A DNA stretch of 64,000 bases from Paenibacillus hamazuiensis (GCF_023276405.1 NZ_JALRMO010000001.1:868001-932000), one strand, 5' to 3'; positions 1 to 9,187 are shown, numbered from the stretch's first letter. Made by a program: numbers and translations. Notes: a model not told the origin generated them from the letters alone.

Positions 1-909
1 TTCGGCGTCGGCTCCTTCCGGTATACGGGGTTCTTTTCGCTTCAGGTTATCTTCAATCTGCTGATCGACAATGCTTTTCTTTTGGTAGCCGCGGTGGGAA
101 TGACGTTTGTGATCGTTTCGGGCGGAATCGACTTATCCGTTGGGTCCATGGTTGCTTTGACGACCATGATATCGGCGAGTCTGCTCAAGCTGGGCTGGCC
201 TCCTTACCTGGTCATTCCGCTCGTATTGGCCGTGGGAGCTTGCTTCGGCAGCATGATGGGGGCGATCATTCACTATTTTCGGATCCAGCCGTTTATCGTT
301 ACCTTGGCGGGGATGTTTATGGCCCGGGGGTTGTGTTACGTCATCGATATCAATACGATCACAATCGATAACGTGTTTTACAAAAACATGGCCCAAACCA
401 AAATTGCTTTGCCTGGAGGCAGCTTTATTTCCGTCAGCGTGCTGATCGCACTTGCCGTCGTCGGGGCCGGGTATTATCTCGCTCATTATACGAGAACGGG
501 AAGGAATATTTATGCGCTGGGAGGCAGCGAGCAGTCGGCCCATTTAATGGGTCTGCCGATCGGAAGGACCAAGATTTTGGTCTATGCGATCAGCGGTATT
601 TGTTCCTCGCTGGCCGGAGTGGTGTTTACGTTCTACATGCTGTCGGGGTACGGGCTGCACGCGCTCGGCATGGAGCTCGACGTGATTGCGGCCGTTGTGA
701 TCGGCGGTACGCTGCTCACCGGCGGGGTCGGGTATATCATAGGTTCATTCTTCGGCGTTATGATTCAAGGCGTCATTCAGACGATCATCTCTTTTGAAGG
801 AACGTTAAGCTCCTGGTGGACGAAAATCGTCATCGGGCTGCTGCTCTTTCTGTTCATCCTGCTGCAAAGACTGCTGAGCGAACGCCGCTGGGCCCAGCAG
901 AAGGGGTAG
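1..909 (+). CDS. Sugar ABC transporter permease, YjfF/RbsC-like (5' truncated)
   Basis: This is the membrane subunit of a ribose/galactofuranose-type sugar importer. The reading frame is open from base 1, so the start codon lies before the window. The first ATG at 82 is internal, because conserved sequence continues upstream of it. The visible part holds about eight hydrophobic segments. It carries the family motif VSGGIDLSVGS near its start and a GGTLLTGGVGY motif near its end, both typical of the BPD_transp_2 family. A lipoprotein similar to E. coli YtfQ follows 90 bases downstream, so the pair fits the YtfQ/YtfT/YjfF class that imports furanose sugars. The ATPase and any second permease would lie before the window. 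The substrate is inferred from family only. Confidence 0.9.
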   Translation, partial: FGVGSFRYTGFFSLQVIFNLLIDNAFLLVAAVGMTFVIVSGGIDLSVGSMVALTTMISASLLKLGWPPYLVIPLVLAVGACFGSMMGAIIHYFRIQPFIVTLAGMFMARGLCYVIDINTITIDNVFYKNMAQTKIALPGGSFISVSVLIALAVVGAGYYLAHYTRTGRNIYALGGSEQSAHLMGLPIGRTKILVYAISGICSSLAGVVFTFYMLSGYGLHALGMELDVIAAVVIGGTLLTGGVGYIIGSFFGVMIQGVIQTIISFEGTLSSWWTKIVIGLLLFLFILLQRLLSERRWAQQKG

Positions 910-998
910 CGGCTCACGAAAGTGATTGCCGGAGACCGTTTACTGTCCGTATAATAAGATTGGTTGAACACAAACAGGTTGACAAGGCTGGTGATCGC

Positions 999-2042
999 AT
1001 GGGCTTGCTGCAGCGTTTCATCTTGAACGTCTTCATCGGATTTGCCGTGCTGCTGTCGGGATGTGCGGCTGTAACCCAGGATGCCGGCAACAATTACGAA
1101 TTCAAGGGAAGCGCCGGGACGAGGGAGTCCCTTGCAGCCGAACCGTCACGGACGGCGGACCGGACCATCACTTTAGGCTTCTCCCAACTCGGCACGGAGA
1201 GCGATTGGCGCAACGCGAACACCGCTTCGATCAAGGACGCGGCGAAAGAGGCGGAGATCCGGCTGATATTCGAAAATGCCGAGCAATCGCAGGAGCAGCA
1301 GTTTCAGGCGGTAAGGTCGTTTATCCGGCAAAAGGTCGATGTGATTGCCATCGCGCCCGTTGTCGAGAAGGGCTGGGAGCCCATCCTGCGGGAAGCGAGG
1401 CAGGCGGGTATCCCCGTTATTTTGGTGGACCGGCTTGCGGAAGTATCGGACACCTCCCTGTACACGGCTCTGATCGGTTCGGATTTTTACGAGGAAGGCC
1501 GCAAAGCCGGAAAATTCGTGGTCGATAAAGTGAAAAATGTTCCGGGTCCCGTCGGCATTGCGGAATTAAAAGGAACGGCGGGGTCGGCGCCTTCCATCGG
1601 CCGGGGAGACGGCTTCCGCGAAATCGTTCGGAATCACAGCGACCTGGCGATTTTGGAAAGCGCGGTCGGAAACTTTACTTTTGAAGAGGGCAAGGAAGCG
1701 ATGCGTTCCATCCTTAAAGCACGCGGGGCCGAGGTCCGCGTTCTCTTCAGCCATAACGACGATATGGCTCTCGGAGCGATCGAAGCCATAGAGGAATACG
1801 GTTTGAGTCCCGGCAAGGACATCGTCATCGTATCGGTGGACGGTACGCGCAGGGCGCTTGTCAACCTGGAGAAAGGCAAGCTGAACTACGTGGTGGAGTG
1901 CAACCCGCTGCTCGGGCCCAACTTGATGCAGGCAGTGAAGGAATTGATGAGGGGGAGAACCCTGCCCAAGCGGATCCTCACCCCGGAAACGGTATTTACC
2001 GAAGCCACCCCTGCCGCAGAGCTGGCGAATAGAAAGTATTGA
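999..2042 (+). CDS. Sugar-binding lipoprotein of ABC transporter, YtfQ-like
   Basis: This is a periplasmic-binding-type protein tethered to the outer face of the membrane, expected to hand sugar to the preceding permease. The frame is open further upstream, but ATG 999 is chosen because it begins a lipoprotein signal: a hydrophobic stretch followed by the lipobox LLSGC around residues 18-22. The mature protein follows YtfQ closely, with GFSQLGTES near the start, then IAPVVEKGWEPIL, a DR pair in the hinge region and SHNDDMALGAIEA. E. coli YtfQ binds galactofuranose, so a furanose ligand is possible but unproven. The 347-residue length is normal. The usual order places the binding protein first in the operon; here it follows the permease. 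Confidence 0.88.
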   Translation: MGLLQRFILNVFIGFAVLLSGCAAVTQDAGNNYEFKGSAGTRESLAAEPSRTADRTITLGFSQLGTESDWRNANTASIKDAAKEAEIRLIFENAEQSQEQQFQAVRSFIRQKVDVIAIAPVVEKGWEPILREARQAGIPVILVDRLAEVSDTSLYTALIGSDFYEEGRKAGKFVVDKVKNVPGPVGIAELKGTAGSAPSIGRGDGFREIVRNHSDLAILESAVGNFTFEEGKEAMRSILKARGAEVRVLFSHNDDMALGAIEAIEEYGLSPGKDIVIVSVDGTRRALVNLEKGKLNYVVECNPLLGPNLMQAVKELMRGRTLPKRILTPETVFTEATPAAELANRKY

Positions 2043-2062
2043 AGCCGCGAAAGCGGCTTTTA
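2042..2062 (+). terminator. Intrinsic terminator after sugar-binding protein
   Basis: A perfect 7-bp stem AAGCCGC/GCGGCTT with a GAAA tetraloop lies directly at the stop codon and runs into TTATT. It should end the sugar transporter operon. Confidence 0.7.
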
Positions 2063-2109
2063 TTATGTCTAAGGGAAGTATAGCGCAGCTTATGTTTGCG
2101 AAGGGGGCT

Positions 2110-2400
2110 TTACCTTTCCTTTCGGAGCCTCGCATCGAGCACGAACGTGCCGAAAGGCAGAAGCGAAGCGACGAACGCGCCGATCACGCGCAGGAGCGAC
2201 CAACCGTGGCGGATCCAGACGAACAGCAGAGCAAGTACAAACAGGACGAACAATATGCCGTGGGCCATACCGACGAACCGGACCGGTTCGGGCATGTTTG
2301 CCGCATATTTGAGCGGCATGGCGACAAAGAGCAGCAGCAAATAGGAAATTCCTTCAATTATACCGACGACTCGCAAAACGTTGACAGAAGTCTTTTTCAT
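2110..2400 (-). CDS. DUF3817 family small membrane protein
   Basis: This is a 96-residue integral membrane protein with three hydrophobic segments. The pattern RVVGIIEGISYLLLL near the start, followed by a conserved P, VGMAHGILF and WSLLRVIGAFVASLLPFGTF, matches the DUF3817 family of Bacillota and Actinobacteria. Its function is unknown. ATG 2400 is preferred over GTG 2409 because a GGGGTGG ribosome site sits six bases before it. The gene converges with the sugar operon terminator and is divergent from the Nudix gene. The intergenic stretch between them is rich in palindromes. Confidence 0.75.
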   Translation of the reverse strand: MKKTSVNVLRVVGIIEGISYLLLLFVAMPLKYAANMPEPVRFVGMAHGILFVLFVLALLFVWIRHGWSLLRVIGAFVASLLPFGTFVLDARLRKER

Positions 2401-2489
2401 CAAAACCACCCCATCTGTGAGATATTTCTCTTGAATATTCTATAGTGATCGCGGCATTTCCCTCCGGCTTCGAGCTCCGATTGTGGCGA

Positions 2490-2567
2490 ATTTCGAAATT
2501 ATTCGATCCCCAGAAACATATCTCGATACGAGAACATTTTCATATCAAATAGATACTTTTTGATATG
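2490..2567. repeat. Cluster of three palindromes in the DUF3817/Nudix divergent region
   Basis: The region contains AATTTCGAAATT near 2491, TCTCG-ATA-CGAGA at 2521-2533, and a perfect 9-bp inverted repeat CATATCAAA (2541-2549) / TTTGATATG (2559-2567) with a 9-base spacer. These could be operators for either divergent gene. No clear -35/-10 pair was identified. Confidence 0.45.
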
Positions 2568-2625
2568 CAATCGTTGTCATATTATGGATGCAAGCAGTTA
2601 AACCAATTTAACGGGGGAATGCCCG

Positions 2626-3123
2626 ATGTCGGGAAAATGGTCCGAATCTTATGTAGGGCAGCTTCGGCAATGGGTCGGTCACCGGAAGCTGATCGTACCG
2701 TCCGTTCGCGCCGTCATATTCAACGAGCGGGGCGAGGCGCTTTTTATCCGGAGAAGAGGGGACGGAAGCTGGGCGCTGCCGGCCGGGGCGATGGAGCTCG
2801 GCGAATCGATTTTCCAATGCCTGCAGCGGGAGGTTAAGGAAGAGACGGGGCTGGACGTGCACCGGTCCACCTTGATAACGATTTATACGGGGCCGCAATA
2901 TTCCATTAAAAACAGCTTCGGTGACGAGTATCAGGGATTCGAGTTCTTGTTCCGGGTCGAAGAATGGTCAGGGAACCTTGAAAAGGAAACGGACGAAACG
3001 GCGGGTGCCTCATTTTTTCCTTTTGACCGTCTGCCTGGCGGGTTGCCGGGCTACTGGGCGGACCATCACAAGGAAGTGGTGGAGGATGTGAACGCATTCC
3101 GCGGAGCTCCTTTTATCAAATGA
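2626..3123 (+). CDS. Nudix hydrolase
   Basis: This is a 165-residue pyrophosphohydrolase. The Nudix box GX5EX7REVXEEXGL is intact at about residues 55-77, with metal-binding glutamates in REVKEETG. The N-terminal region (PSVRAVIFNERGEALFIRRRGDGSWALPAGAM) has the usual beta strands leading into the box. Substrates of this family range from NDP-sugars to damaged nucleotides, and the sequence does not decide which. ATG 2626 follows AACGGGGGA. The gene ends four bases into a weak overlapping frame and is followed by a small peptide gene. Confidence 0.88.
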   Translation: MSGKWSESYVGQLRQWVGHRKLIVPSVRAVIFNERGEALFIRRRGDGSWALPAGAMELGESIFQCLQREVKEETGLDVHRSTLITIYTGPQYSIKNSFGDEYQGFEFLFRVEEWSGNLEKETDETAGASFFPFDRLPGGLPGYWADHHKEVVEDVNAFRGAPFIK

Positions 3124-3212
3124 CGACGGCTGAGCACCCGAATATGAAAAAACATGGCCGGGTATACTTTGAGGGATTGCCAAATGCCCAGTGTGAAAGG
3201 AGGCTACGGCCA

Positions 3213-3314
3213 ATGTCCCGCGATACGACCAACAACAACGGCAAGAAGGTACAGCCCGGCAACAATCAGGACTCCGAGGTGCCCGGTTCGAACGGCAAGT
3301 CGAAAAGCAAGTAA
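3213..3314 (+). CDS. Small hydrophilic peptide, 33 residues
   Basis: A very strong ribosome site (AAAGGAGG) lies nine bases before ATG 3213. The peptide is rich in Asn, Gly, Ser and Lys and ends in GSNGKSKSK. It has no hydrophobic segment and no cysteine. The overall composition recalls minor small acid-soluble spore proteins such as SspP, but the match is too weak to name it. A strong terminator follows 17 bases after the stop, so it may be the end of the Nudix transcript or a free-standing unit. An alternative is that it acts as a leader peptide for the exporters downstream, as BmrB does for BmrCD in Bacillus subtilis. Confidence 0.5.
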   Translation: MSRDTTNNNGKKVQPGNNQDSEVPGSNGKSKSK

Positions 3315-3330
3315 CCATGCTGCGAAATCA

Positions 3331-3366
3331 GGAGGCCTTCTCCAAACGGAGAAGGCCTCCCGGTTT
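3331..3366 (+). terminator. Strong intrinsic terminator before the exporter genes
   Basis: A 13-bp perfect stem GGAGGCCTTCTCC / GGAGAAGGCCTCC with an AAAC loop spans 3331-3360 and is followed by CGGTTTT. It separates the small peptide from the exporter operon. Confidence 0.85.
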
Positions 3367-3535
3367 TGCAGGGCTGCAACTTATTTTCATAATAAAGAGA
3401 TCAAGGAAGCAAAAAGCCGAATTGTTTACGTTAACAAAGAAAAATTTAGAAATTTCAGGCGTACCGCTCGCATAGTGCTGATGAAATATTTAGCTTAGCA
3501 AAGTATAATGAAACGGGACGAAAAAACAACAGGGT

Positions 3536-5302
3536 GTGGTAGCTTTGAACAACGAACGTCTGCTTCTGAACTATTTGAAAAAATACTGGTACTTCTATGC
3601 GGCGGGAGTCGTTTGTCTCGGCACTGCAAACATCACCCAGTCGTATTACCCGAAAGTGCTCGGCAGCTTTGCCGACCAGGTGCAAACAGGGGGCGTCACG
3701 GCTGACATCGTTGCGCATTACAGCCTGCTGCTGCTCGGGATCGGCGTCATTTACGGCACTTTGTTCGCGGGCGGACAGTATACCGTAATGCGGCTCGGAC
3801 GATATTTCGAGTTTTTCACGAGAAAAAGGCTGTTCACGCATTTTACCGGACTCAGCGAGAGCTATCATTCGAGGCACGGTGTCGGGGAGCTGCTCAGCTA
3901 TGTGATGAACGACGTTACGGCGGTCCGCGAGTCGATTTCGATCGGATTCAACCAGACGACGAACGCGGTCATCCTTATTTTATCCGCTATGGCGATGATG
4001 GTGCTCAGCTCGATTCCGCTGTACCTGATTTTGGCCTGTGCGCTGCCGCTCTTGATCAGCCCGTTTATCGTGGTCTACATGGGGCCGATCATCCGCAAAA
4101 GATCGCTTAAGGTGCAGGAATCGCTGGCCAAAATGACCGAATCGGCCGAGGAGCAGTTCGGAGGGATCCGCGTGACGAAAAAGTTCGCTGTGGAACCTAT
4201 CATGCGCGGCCGTTTCGGCAAAACCGTCGACGCCATCCGCGATAACCAGCTGCGGCTTGTCCGGGTGTCTTCCCTTTTTCAGGCGGCATTGCCGTTCTTG
4301 GGATCGCTTTCACTGGTCATTACGATCATCTTCGGGGGTTATTTGACCATCCAGAACCGCATATCGCTCGGGAATTTCGTCGAACTTACGCTGTATATGC
4401 GGATGATGGTGAACCCGCTGCAAAATATCGGGAACGTGATCAACACGATGCAGCGGTCGAAGGCTTCGCTCGAAAGAATCAACAAGCTGCTGGCCGTGCA
4501 GCCGGATATCCGCGAGATCGAGCACGCCGAGGTGCTGAACAAGGAAGCGTCGGACATTGCGATAAGCCGCCTCTCCTTCACTTACCCGGGCGCCGGCGGC
4601 GAAGCTTTGCACGATATCAGCCTGTCGGTCAAGGCGGGCCAAACGCTCGGCATCATCGGCAAAACCGGCAGCGGCAAAACGACGCTCGTCAAGCTGCTGC
4701 TGCGGATTTACGACCCGCCGGAAGGAACGGTGCGCATCGGCAGGCAGGATATACGCCGCGTCACCCTCGAAAGCTTGCGGAATCATATCGCTTACGTGCC
4801 GCAGGACGGCTTTTTGTTCAGCACGACGATCCGCGACAACATCGCCTTTTCCGACCGGGAGAAGCTCTCGGCCGCCGATGTCGAGAACGCTTCCCGGCAG
4901 GCGCAGCTCTATGACAATATTATCGAGTTCCCGGACCGGTTCGAGACGAAGCTCGGCGAGCGCGGAATTACGCTGTCCGGCGGGCAGAGGCAGCGGACCA
5001 GCCTGGCGCGCGGTTTCATCAAGGACGCTCCGATCCTCATCCTGGACGACAGCGTCAGCGCGGTGGATGCCGTCACCGAGACGAACATCATCCACCAGCT
5101 GCGCCAGGCGCGCAAAAACAAAACGACGATCATCATCGCGCACCGGATCAGCGCTTTAAAGCATGCGGACGAGATCATCGTCCTGGACGAAGGGCGCATC
5201 GTGCAGCGGGGAACCCACGAGCAGCTGCTCGCCGAAGGCGGACTTTATGCGTCCCTTCATGCCATTCAAGAGGAGGGAACGCGTTATGCCGAAGGAGAAT
5301 AA
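3536..5302 (+). CDS. ABC exporter half-transporter, BmrC/YheI-like, degenerate Walker B
   Basis: This is a multidrug-type ABC half-transporter of 585-588 residues (GTG 3536 or TTG 3545), the size of B. subtilis YheI/BmrC. About six membrane helices occupy residues 15-300. The nucleotide domain has Walker A GKTGSGKT (375-382), signature LSGGQ (480-484) and Walker B LILDD (501-505). The catalytic glutamate is therefore replaced by Asp at 505, the mark of the degenerate-site partner in heterodimeric exporters. The next gene overlaps it by 17 bases and supplies the canonical glutamate. A -10-like TATAAT lies at 3504-3509. The role is probably export of hydrophobic drugs or lipids; the substrate is unknown. 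Confidence 0.9.
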   Translation: MVALNNERLLLNYLKKYWYFYAAGVVCLGTANITQSYYPKVLGSFADQVQTGGVTADIVAHYSLLLLGIGVIYGTLFAGGQYTVMRLGRYFEFFTRKRLFTHFTGLSESYHSRHGVGELLSYVMNDVTAVRESISIGFNQTTNAVILILSAMAMMVLSSIPLYLILACALPLLISPFIVVYMGPIIRKRSLKVQESLAKMTESAEEQFGGIRVTKKFAVEPIMRGRFGKTVDAIRDNQLRLVRVSSLFQAALPFLGSLSLVITIIFGGYLTIQNRISLGNFVELTLYMRMMVNPLQNIGNVINTMQRSKASLERINKLLAVQPDIREIEHAEVLNKEASDIAISRLSFTYPGAGGEALHDISLSVKAGQTLGIIGKTGSGKTTLVKLLLRIYDPPEGTVRIGRQDIRRVTLESLRNHIAYVPQDGFLFSTTIRDNIAFSDREKLSAADVENASRQAQLYDNIIEFPDRFETKLGERGITLSGGQRQRTSLARGFIKDAPILILDDSVSAVDAVTETNIIHQLRQARKNKTTIIIAHRISALKHADEIIVLDEGRIVQRGTHEQLLAEGGLYASLHAIQEEGTRYAEGE

Positions 5303-7112
5303 CAACACGAAGCCGGGTGAAGAAATCAGCGGCTCCTATCACGTCAGTCCGGAGGAACGCAAGGCGGCATTCAGGGCGATCGTCGCCTTCGCCAAACCTC
5401 ATCGCATGACTTTTGTTTCGGTGTTTTTCTGCACGCTGATCGCCATCACCGCCGATCTGCTGCAGCCGTATCTCGTGAAAATCGCGATCGACGACAACCT
5501 GCTGATCGGAAAAAACGATTTTCGCATGCTGCTGATCATCTGCGGCACGTATTTGGGGCTGACGGTGCTCAGCTTCGGATTTACGTATTTGCAAAACAAC
5601 CTGCTGCAGTACGCGGGACAAAGCATCGTCTCGCGCATCCGCAAGGACCTGTTCGAGCATATCAGCAAGCTGCATATGGCGTTTTTCGACCGGTTTCCGA
5701 GCGGCAGCCTCGTGACGCACGTGTCGAGCGACACCGAATCGCTGAACCAGTTTTTCACGCAGGTATTTCTCAGCCTTATTCGGGACGGGATGACGCTGCT
5801 GTTCATCGTCGTCATGATGTTCCAGCTGGACTGGACGCTTGCGTGCTACAGCCTGATTTTGATCCCGATCATTTTTGCGATCGCCATCGCCTTTCGCTCC
5901 TATATGCGCAAGACGTACCAAATTTCGCGGACGCAATTGTCGCGGCTGATCGCTTTTGTCGCGGAAAACTTGGCGGGCATGAACCTGATTCAGGCGTTTC
6001 ACCAGGAAAAAAACCAGGAGAAGCTGTTCGCGGAGCAAAACAACCGGTATTTGCGCGCCAACCTGCGGGAAATCCGGACGAACGTGCTGTTCAACCGCTC
6101 CTTCGATATTCTCGGCAACGTCGCCGTCGCTTTCCTGGTTTGGGTCGGCGGGATGGCCGTGTTCCACAAGTCGATCGAATTCGGCGTGTTGTATGCATTC
6201 ATCACCTATATCCGGCAGTTTTTCCAGCCGATCAACAACATCACCCAGCAGTGGAACACGCTGCAATCGGCGACGGTTTCGATGGACCGGCTGTACCGGC
6301 TGTTTACGACGAAACCGGAAATAACCGACTCGCCCGTTTGCAAGCAGGTTGATCCGGATGCCGTCAGGGGGCGGATCGATTACAACCATATCCAGTTCGG
6401 CTACTCGGAGGACACGACGGTCATTCCCGATTTGGATCTGCATATCCGCCCGGGCGAAATGATCGGCGTCGTCGGCGCGACCGGCGCCGGCAAAAGCTCG
6501 CTGATGAGCCTGCTCTGCCGGTTTTACGATGTGCGCAAGGGCAGCATCGAGATCGACGGCACGGACATCCGCGACATTCCGCAGGCGACCCTGCACCGAA
6601 TGGTCGGCCTCGTCCAGCAGGAGCCGTATTTGTATTCCGGCAGCATCGTCGACAACGTCCGGCTTTTCGATCCGCAGATCGGCCGCGAGCAGGTGATCGA
6701 AGCGTGCCGCTTCGTCGGGGCCGATGCACTGATCAGCCGGCTCGCGGACGGGTACGACACGATGCTGTCCGAGAGGGGAAGCGGTCTTTCGGCCGGGGAG
6801 CGGCAGCTCATCTCGTTCGCCCGCATCGTCGTATTCCAACCGAAAATTCTCATTCTCGACGAGGCGACGGCCAACCTGGACTCCCACACGGAGCAGCTGA
6901 TTCAATCGGCGCTGCAGATCGTTTCCGCAGGCAGAACGACGATCGTCATCGCTCACCGGCTTTCGACGATCATGCAGGCGGACCGGATTCTCGTCATGAA
7001 GATGGGACGGATCGTCGAGGAAGGCACCCACCAGGAGCTTCTCGCGAGAAAAGGCTACTACGAGCAGCTGTACCGGCACTCTCAAGGAAAAGCGGCGGTA
7101 AGAGCGGTGTAA
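5286..7112 (+). CDS. ABC exporter half-transporter, BmrD/YheH-like, partner of the preceding gene
   Basis: This is the second half-transporter of the pair. ATG 5286 lies inside the end of the previous gene after GAGGAGGGA, which implies translational coupling. The protein has 608 residues with an N-terminal cytosolic extension of about 38 residues, then the transmembrane domain. The nucleotide domain shows Walker A GATGAGKS (397-404), an altered signature LSAGE (501-505) in place of LSGGQ, and Walker B ILILDE with Glu526. The odd signature here and the Asp in the partner's Walker B would meet in the same degenerate ATP site, as in BmrCD and TM287/288. Assembly as a heterodimer is inferred from this complementarity and the overlap. 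Confidence 0.9.
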   Translation: MPKENNNTKPGEEISGSYHVSPEERKAAFRAIVAFAKPHRMTFVSVFFCTLIAITADLLQPYLVKIAIDDNLLIGKNDFRMLLIICGTYLGLTVLSFGFTYLQNNLLQYAGQSIVSRIRKDLFEHISKLHMAFFDRFPSGSLVTHVSSDTESLNQFFTQVFLSLIRDGMTLLFIVVMMFQLDWTLACYSLILIPIIFAIAIAFRSYMRKTYQISRTQLSRLIAFVAENLAGMNLIQAFHQEKNQEKLFAEQNNRYLRANLREIRTNVLFNRSFDILGNVAVAFLVWVGGMAVFHKSIEFGVLYAFITYIRQFFQPINNITQQWNTLQSATVSMDRLYRLFTTKPEITDSPVCKQVDPDAVRGRIDYNHIQFGYSEDTTVIPDLDLHIRPGEMIGVVGATGAGKSSLMSLLCRFYDVRKGSIEIDGTDIRDIPQATLHRMVGLVQQEPYLYSGSIVDNVRLFDPQIGREQVIEACRFVGADALISRLADGYDTMLSERGSGLSAGERQLISFARIVVFQPKILILDEATANLDSHTEQLIQSALQIVSAGRTTIVIAHRLSTIMQADRILVMKMGRIVEEGTHQELLARKGYYEQLYRHSQGKAAVRAV

Positions 7113-7189
7113 CCCGCCCGTTCGCTTGAATCTGACCGAATGCGGCCCACGGGCATGCACACATTTTATCCAACATTAAGCGGCGAAGA

Positions 7190-7222
7190 TGACCCGCGGC
7201 GCGAGCGGGACGTTTTCGCCGC
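7190..7222 (+). other. Two-part hairpin just upstream of the third exporter
   Basis: An outer 8-bp stem GCGGCGAA/TTCGCCGC encloses an inner CCCGC/GCGGG stem. It ends about eight bases before the ribosome site of the next gene and is followed by only a short T run. It could be a weak terminator for the exporter pair or a leader structure for the next gene. Confidence 0.45.
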
Positions 7223-7243
7223 ATTTCTCAAGGAGGGAACCTG

Positions 7244-9187
7244 ATGTCTTCAGCATCAGCTACAGCACCAGCGCCCGAGCCTAGAGACAAAAGAAAGCTG
7301 TTAAAACGATATTTCGTTTTTGTAAAGCCTTACCGCTATTATTTGCTCGCGATTATTTCGCTCGGCATTTTGCAGTTTATTGTTCCGCTCGCCGGACCGT
7401 GGATGACCAAAATTATGATCGACGAGGTGCTTCCCCGCAAGGAAAGCTACTGGACGCTCGGCAAGGTGATCGCCGTGCTGGCGGGCATCCAGCTGTTCGG
7501 CATGGCGGCCAATTTCACCCGCAATCTGGTGACGTCGGTCATGGGCAACCGGATGGTGCACGATACGCGTACGGAGCTGTACCGCCACCTGCAATCGCTG
7601 TCGCAGCGGTATTACGACAGCCGCCAAATCGGCAGTATCGTCTCCCGCGTCATCAATGACGTGAACGGCGCGCAAAACCTCGTGAACGGCGGCGTGATCA
7701 ACTTTGCCGTCGACCTGTTTTCGGTCTTTTTCGCAGGTTACATGCTGTTTTACTTGCATGGCGAGCTGGCGCTGTGGGGCATCGTGCTGCTGCCGCTTTA
7801 TTATTTGACCTTCACCAACATGAACGTGCGCATCCGCTTCGCCTGGAGGGCGGTTCACCGGCAGATGGAGCGCATCTCCGGGGTGCTGGTCGAACGCGTC
7901 GCCGGCATGAAAATCGTTCAATCGTTCAACCGCGAGGACACCGAGCTGGCCCGACTCGAAAAGCAGGCGAAAAACCACTACGATTACGTGATGTCCGCGC
8001 AAATATTGTCCAACCTGCTCGGCCGCATCAGCCAGTCGTTCAACAATGCGGGCAGCCTGATCATCTGGTTTGTCGGCGGCCGGCTCGTGATGGAGGGGCA
8101 CATGTCGACCGGCGAGCTCGTCGCCTTCCAGGCGTATTTGTCGCAGATGTATAATCCGATTCAGCGGTTTTCCGAGGTCAATGTGACGATCCAGAACTCG
8201 CTGACGAACATCGAGCGGATTTTCGAAGTGTTCGATATCGAACCGGACGTGAAAAACAAGGAGAACGCATTGCCGCTGAAACAATGCAAAGGCGACGTCG
8301 AGTTCCGGGGCGTCTCGTTTACTTACGTGTCGGAGCGGCCTCTTTCCAATATCGTGAGCAAAAACGGCGACCCCGATCTCGTCGAGCGCATTCGTCCGGC
8401 GAAAAAGTTTTATCTGCTCCCGCCGAAAACGGCGACGGATCCGCCGCAAATTGTCGTGGAAGAACGCGAAGCGCTGCTCGACATCAGCTTCCACGCGAAG
8501 CCCGGCGAGGTGATTGCGCTGGTGGGGCCGAGCGGGGCCGGCAAATCGACGCTGATCAACTTAGTGCCGCGGTTTTACGATCCCGACGAAGGTGCGGTGC
8601 TGATCGACGGCATCGACATCCGCGACTACGACGTCCGCGACCTGCGGAAGCATATCGCGCTTGTGCTGCAGGATAACGTTTTGTTTTCCGGTACGGTGTA
8701 CGAAAACATCGTCTACGGCAATCCGGATGCGACCCCCGAGCAGGTATACGCGGCGGCGAAGGCTGCAAACGCCCACGATTTCGTGATGGGCTGGGAGCAG
8801 CAGTACGATACGGTGCTTGGCGAGCGAGGCATACGGCTGTCCGGCGGACAGAAGCAGCGGATCGCCATCGCGAGGGCGCTGCTGAAAAATCCGCGTTTTC
8901 TCATCCTCGACGAGGCGACATCTGCTCTCGACGCCGAATCCGAAGCGCTCGTCACCGAAGCTCTGGAGAAGCTGATGAAGGGGCGAACGACGATCATCAT
9001 CGCCCACAGACTCGCCACGATCACCCGTGCGGATCAGATTCTCGTGATGGATCGAGGAAGGATCGCCGAACGCGGCAGCCATGAGGAGCTGCTGAAGCTG
9101 GGCGGCCTGTACCGCGACCTCTACGAGAAGCAGCTGAAGGCGATGCGCCCCGAGGAGCTGCAAAAGCTGCTGCGTACGGCGAACTGA
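7244..9187 (+). CDS. ABC exporter, homodimer type, with an insertion in the nucleotide domain
   Basis: This third exporter of 647 residues starts at ATG 7244 after AAGGAGGG. It has six membrane helices within about residues 30-320 and a complete nucleotide domain: Walker A GPSGAGKST, LSGGQ, and LILDEATSALD with the catalytic Glu. It should therefore work as a homodimer, like BmrA or MsbA. About 40-45 extra residues (roughly 364-408) sit between the A-loop motif VSFTYV and the strand that normally follows at once. The insert is charged and Pro-rich and has no recognised domain. The gene follows the heterodimer pair by 131 bases and may share its transcript. The substrate is unknown. Confidence 0.88.
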   Translation: MSSASATAPAPEPRDKRKLLKRYFVFVKPYRYYLLAIISLGILQFIVPLAGPWMTKIMIDEVLPRKESYWTLGKVIAVLAGIQLFGMAANFTRNLVTSVMGNRMVHDTRTELYRHLQSLSQRYYDSRQIGSIVSRVINDVNGAQNLVNGGVINFAVDLFSVFFAGYMLFYLHGELALWGIVLLPLYYLTFTNMNVRIRFAWRAVHRQMERISGVLVERVAGMKIVQSFNREDTELARLEKQAKNHYDYVMSAQILSNLLGRISQSFNNAGSLIIWFVGGRLVMEGHMSTGELVAFQAYLSQMYNPIQRFSEVNVTIQNSLTNIERIFEVFDIEPDVKNKENALPLKQCKGDVEFRGVSFTYVSERPLSNIVSKNGDPDLVERIRPAKKFYLLPPKTATDPPQIVVEEREALLDISFHAKPGEVIALVGPSGAGKSTLINLVPRFYDPDEGAVLIDGIDIRDYDVRDLRKHIALVLQDNVLFSGTVYENIVYGNPDATPEQVYAAAKAANAHDFVMGWEQQYDTVLGERGIRLSGGQKQRIAIARALLKNPRFLILDEATSALDAESEALVTEALEKLMKGRTTIIIAHRLATITRADQILVMDRGRIAERGSHEELLKLGGLYRDLYEKQLKAMRPEELQKLLRTAN

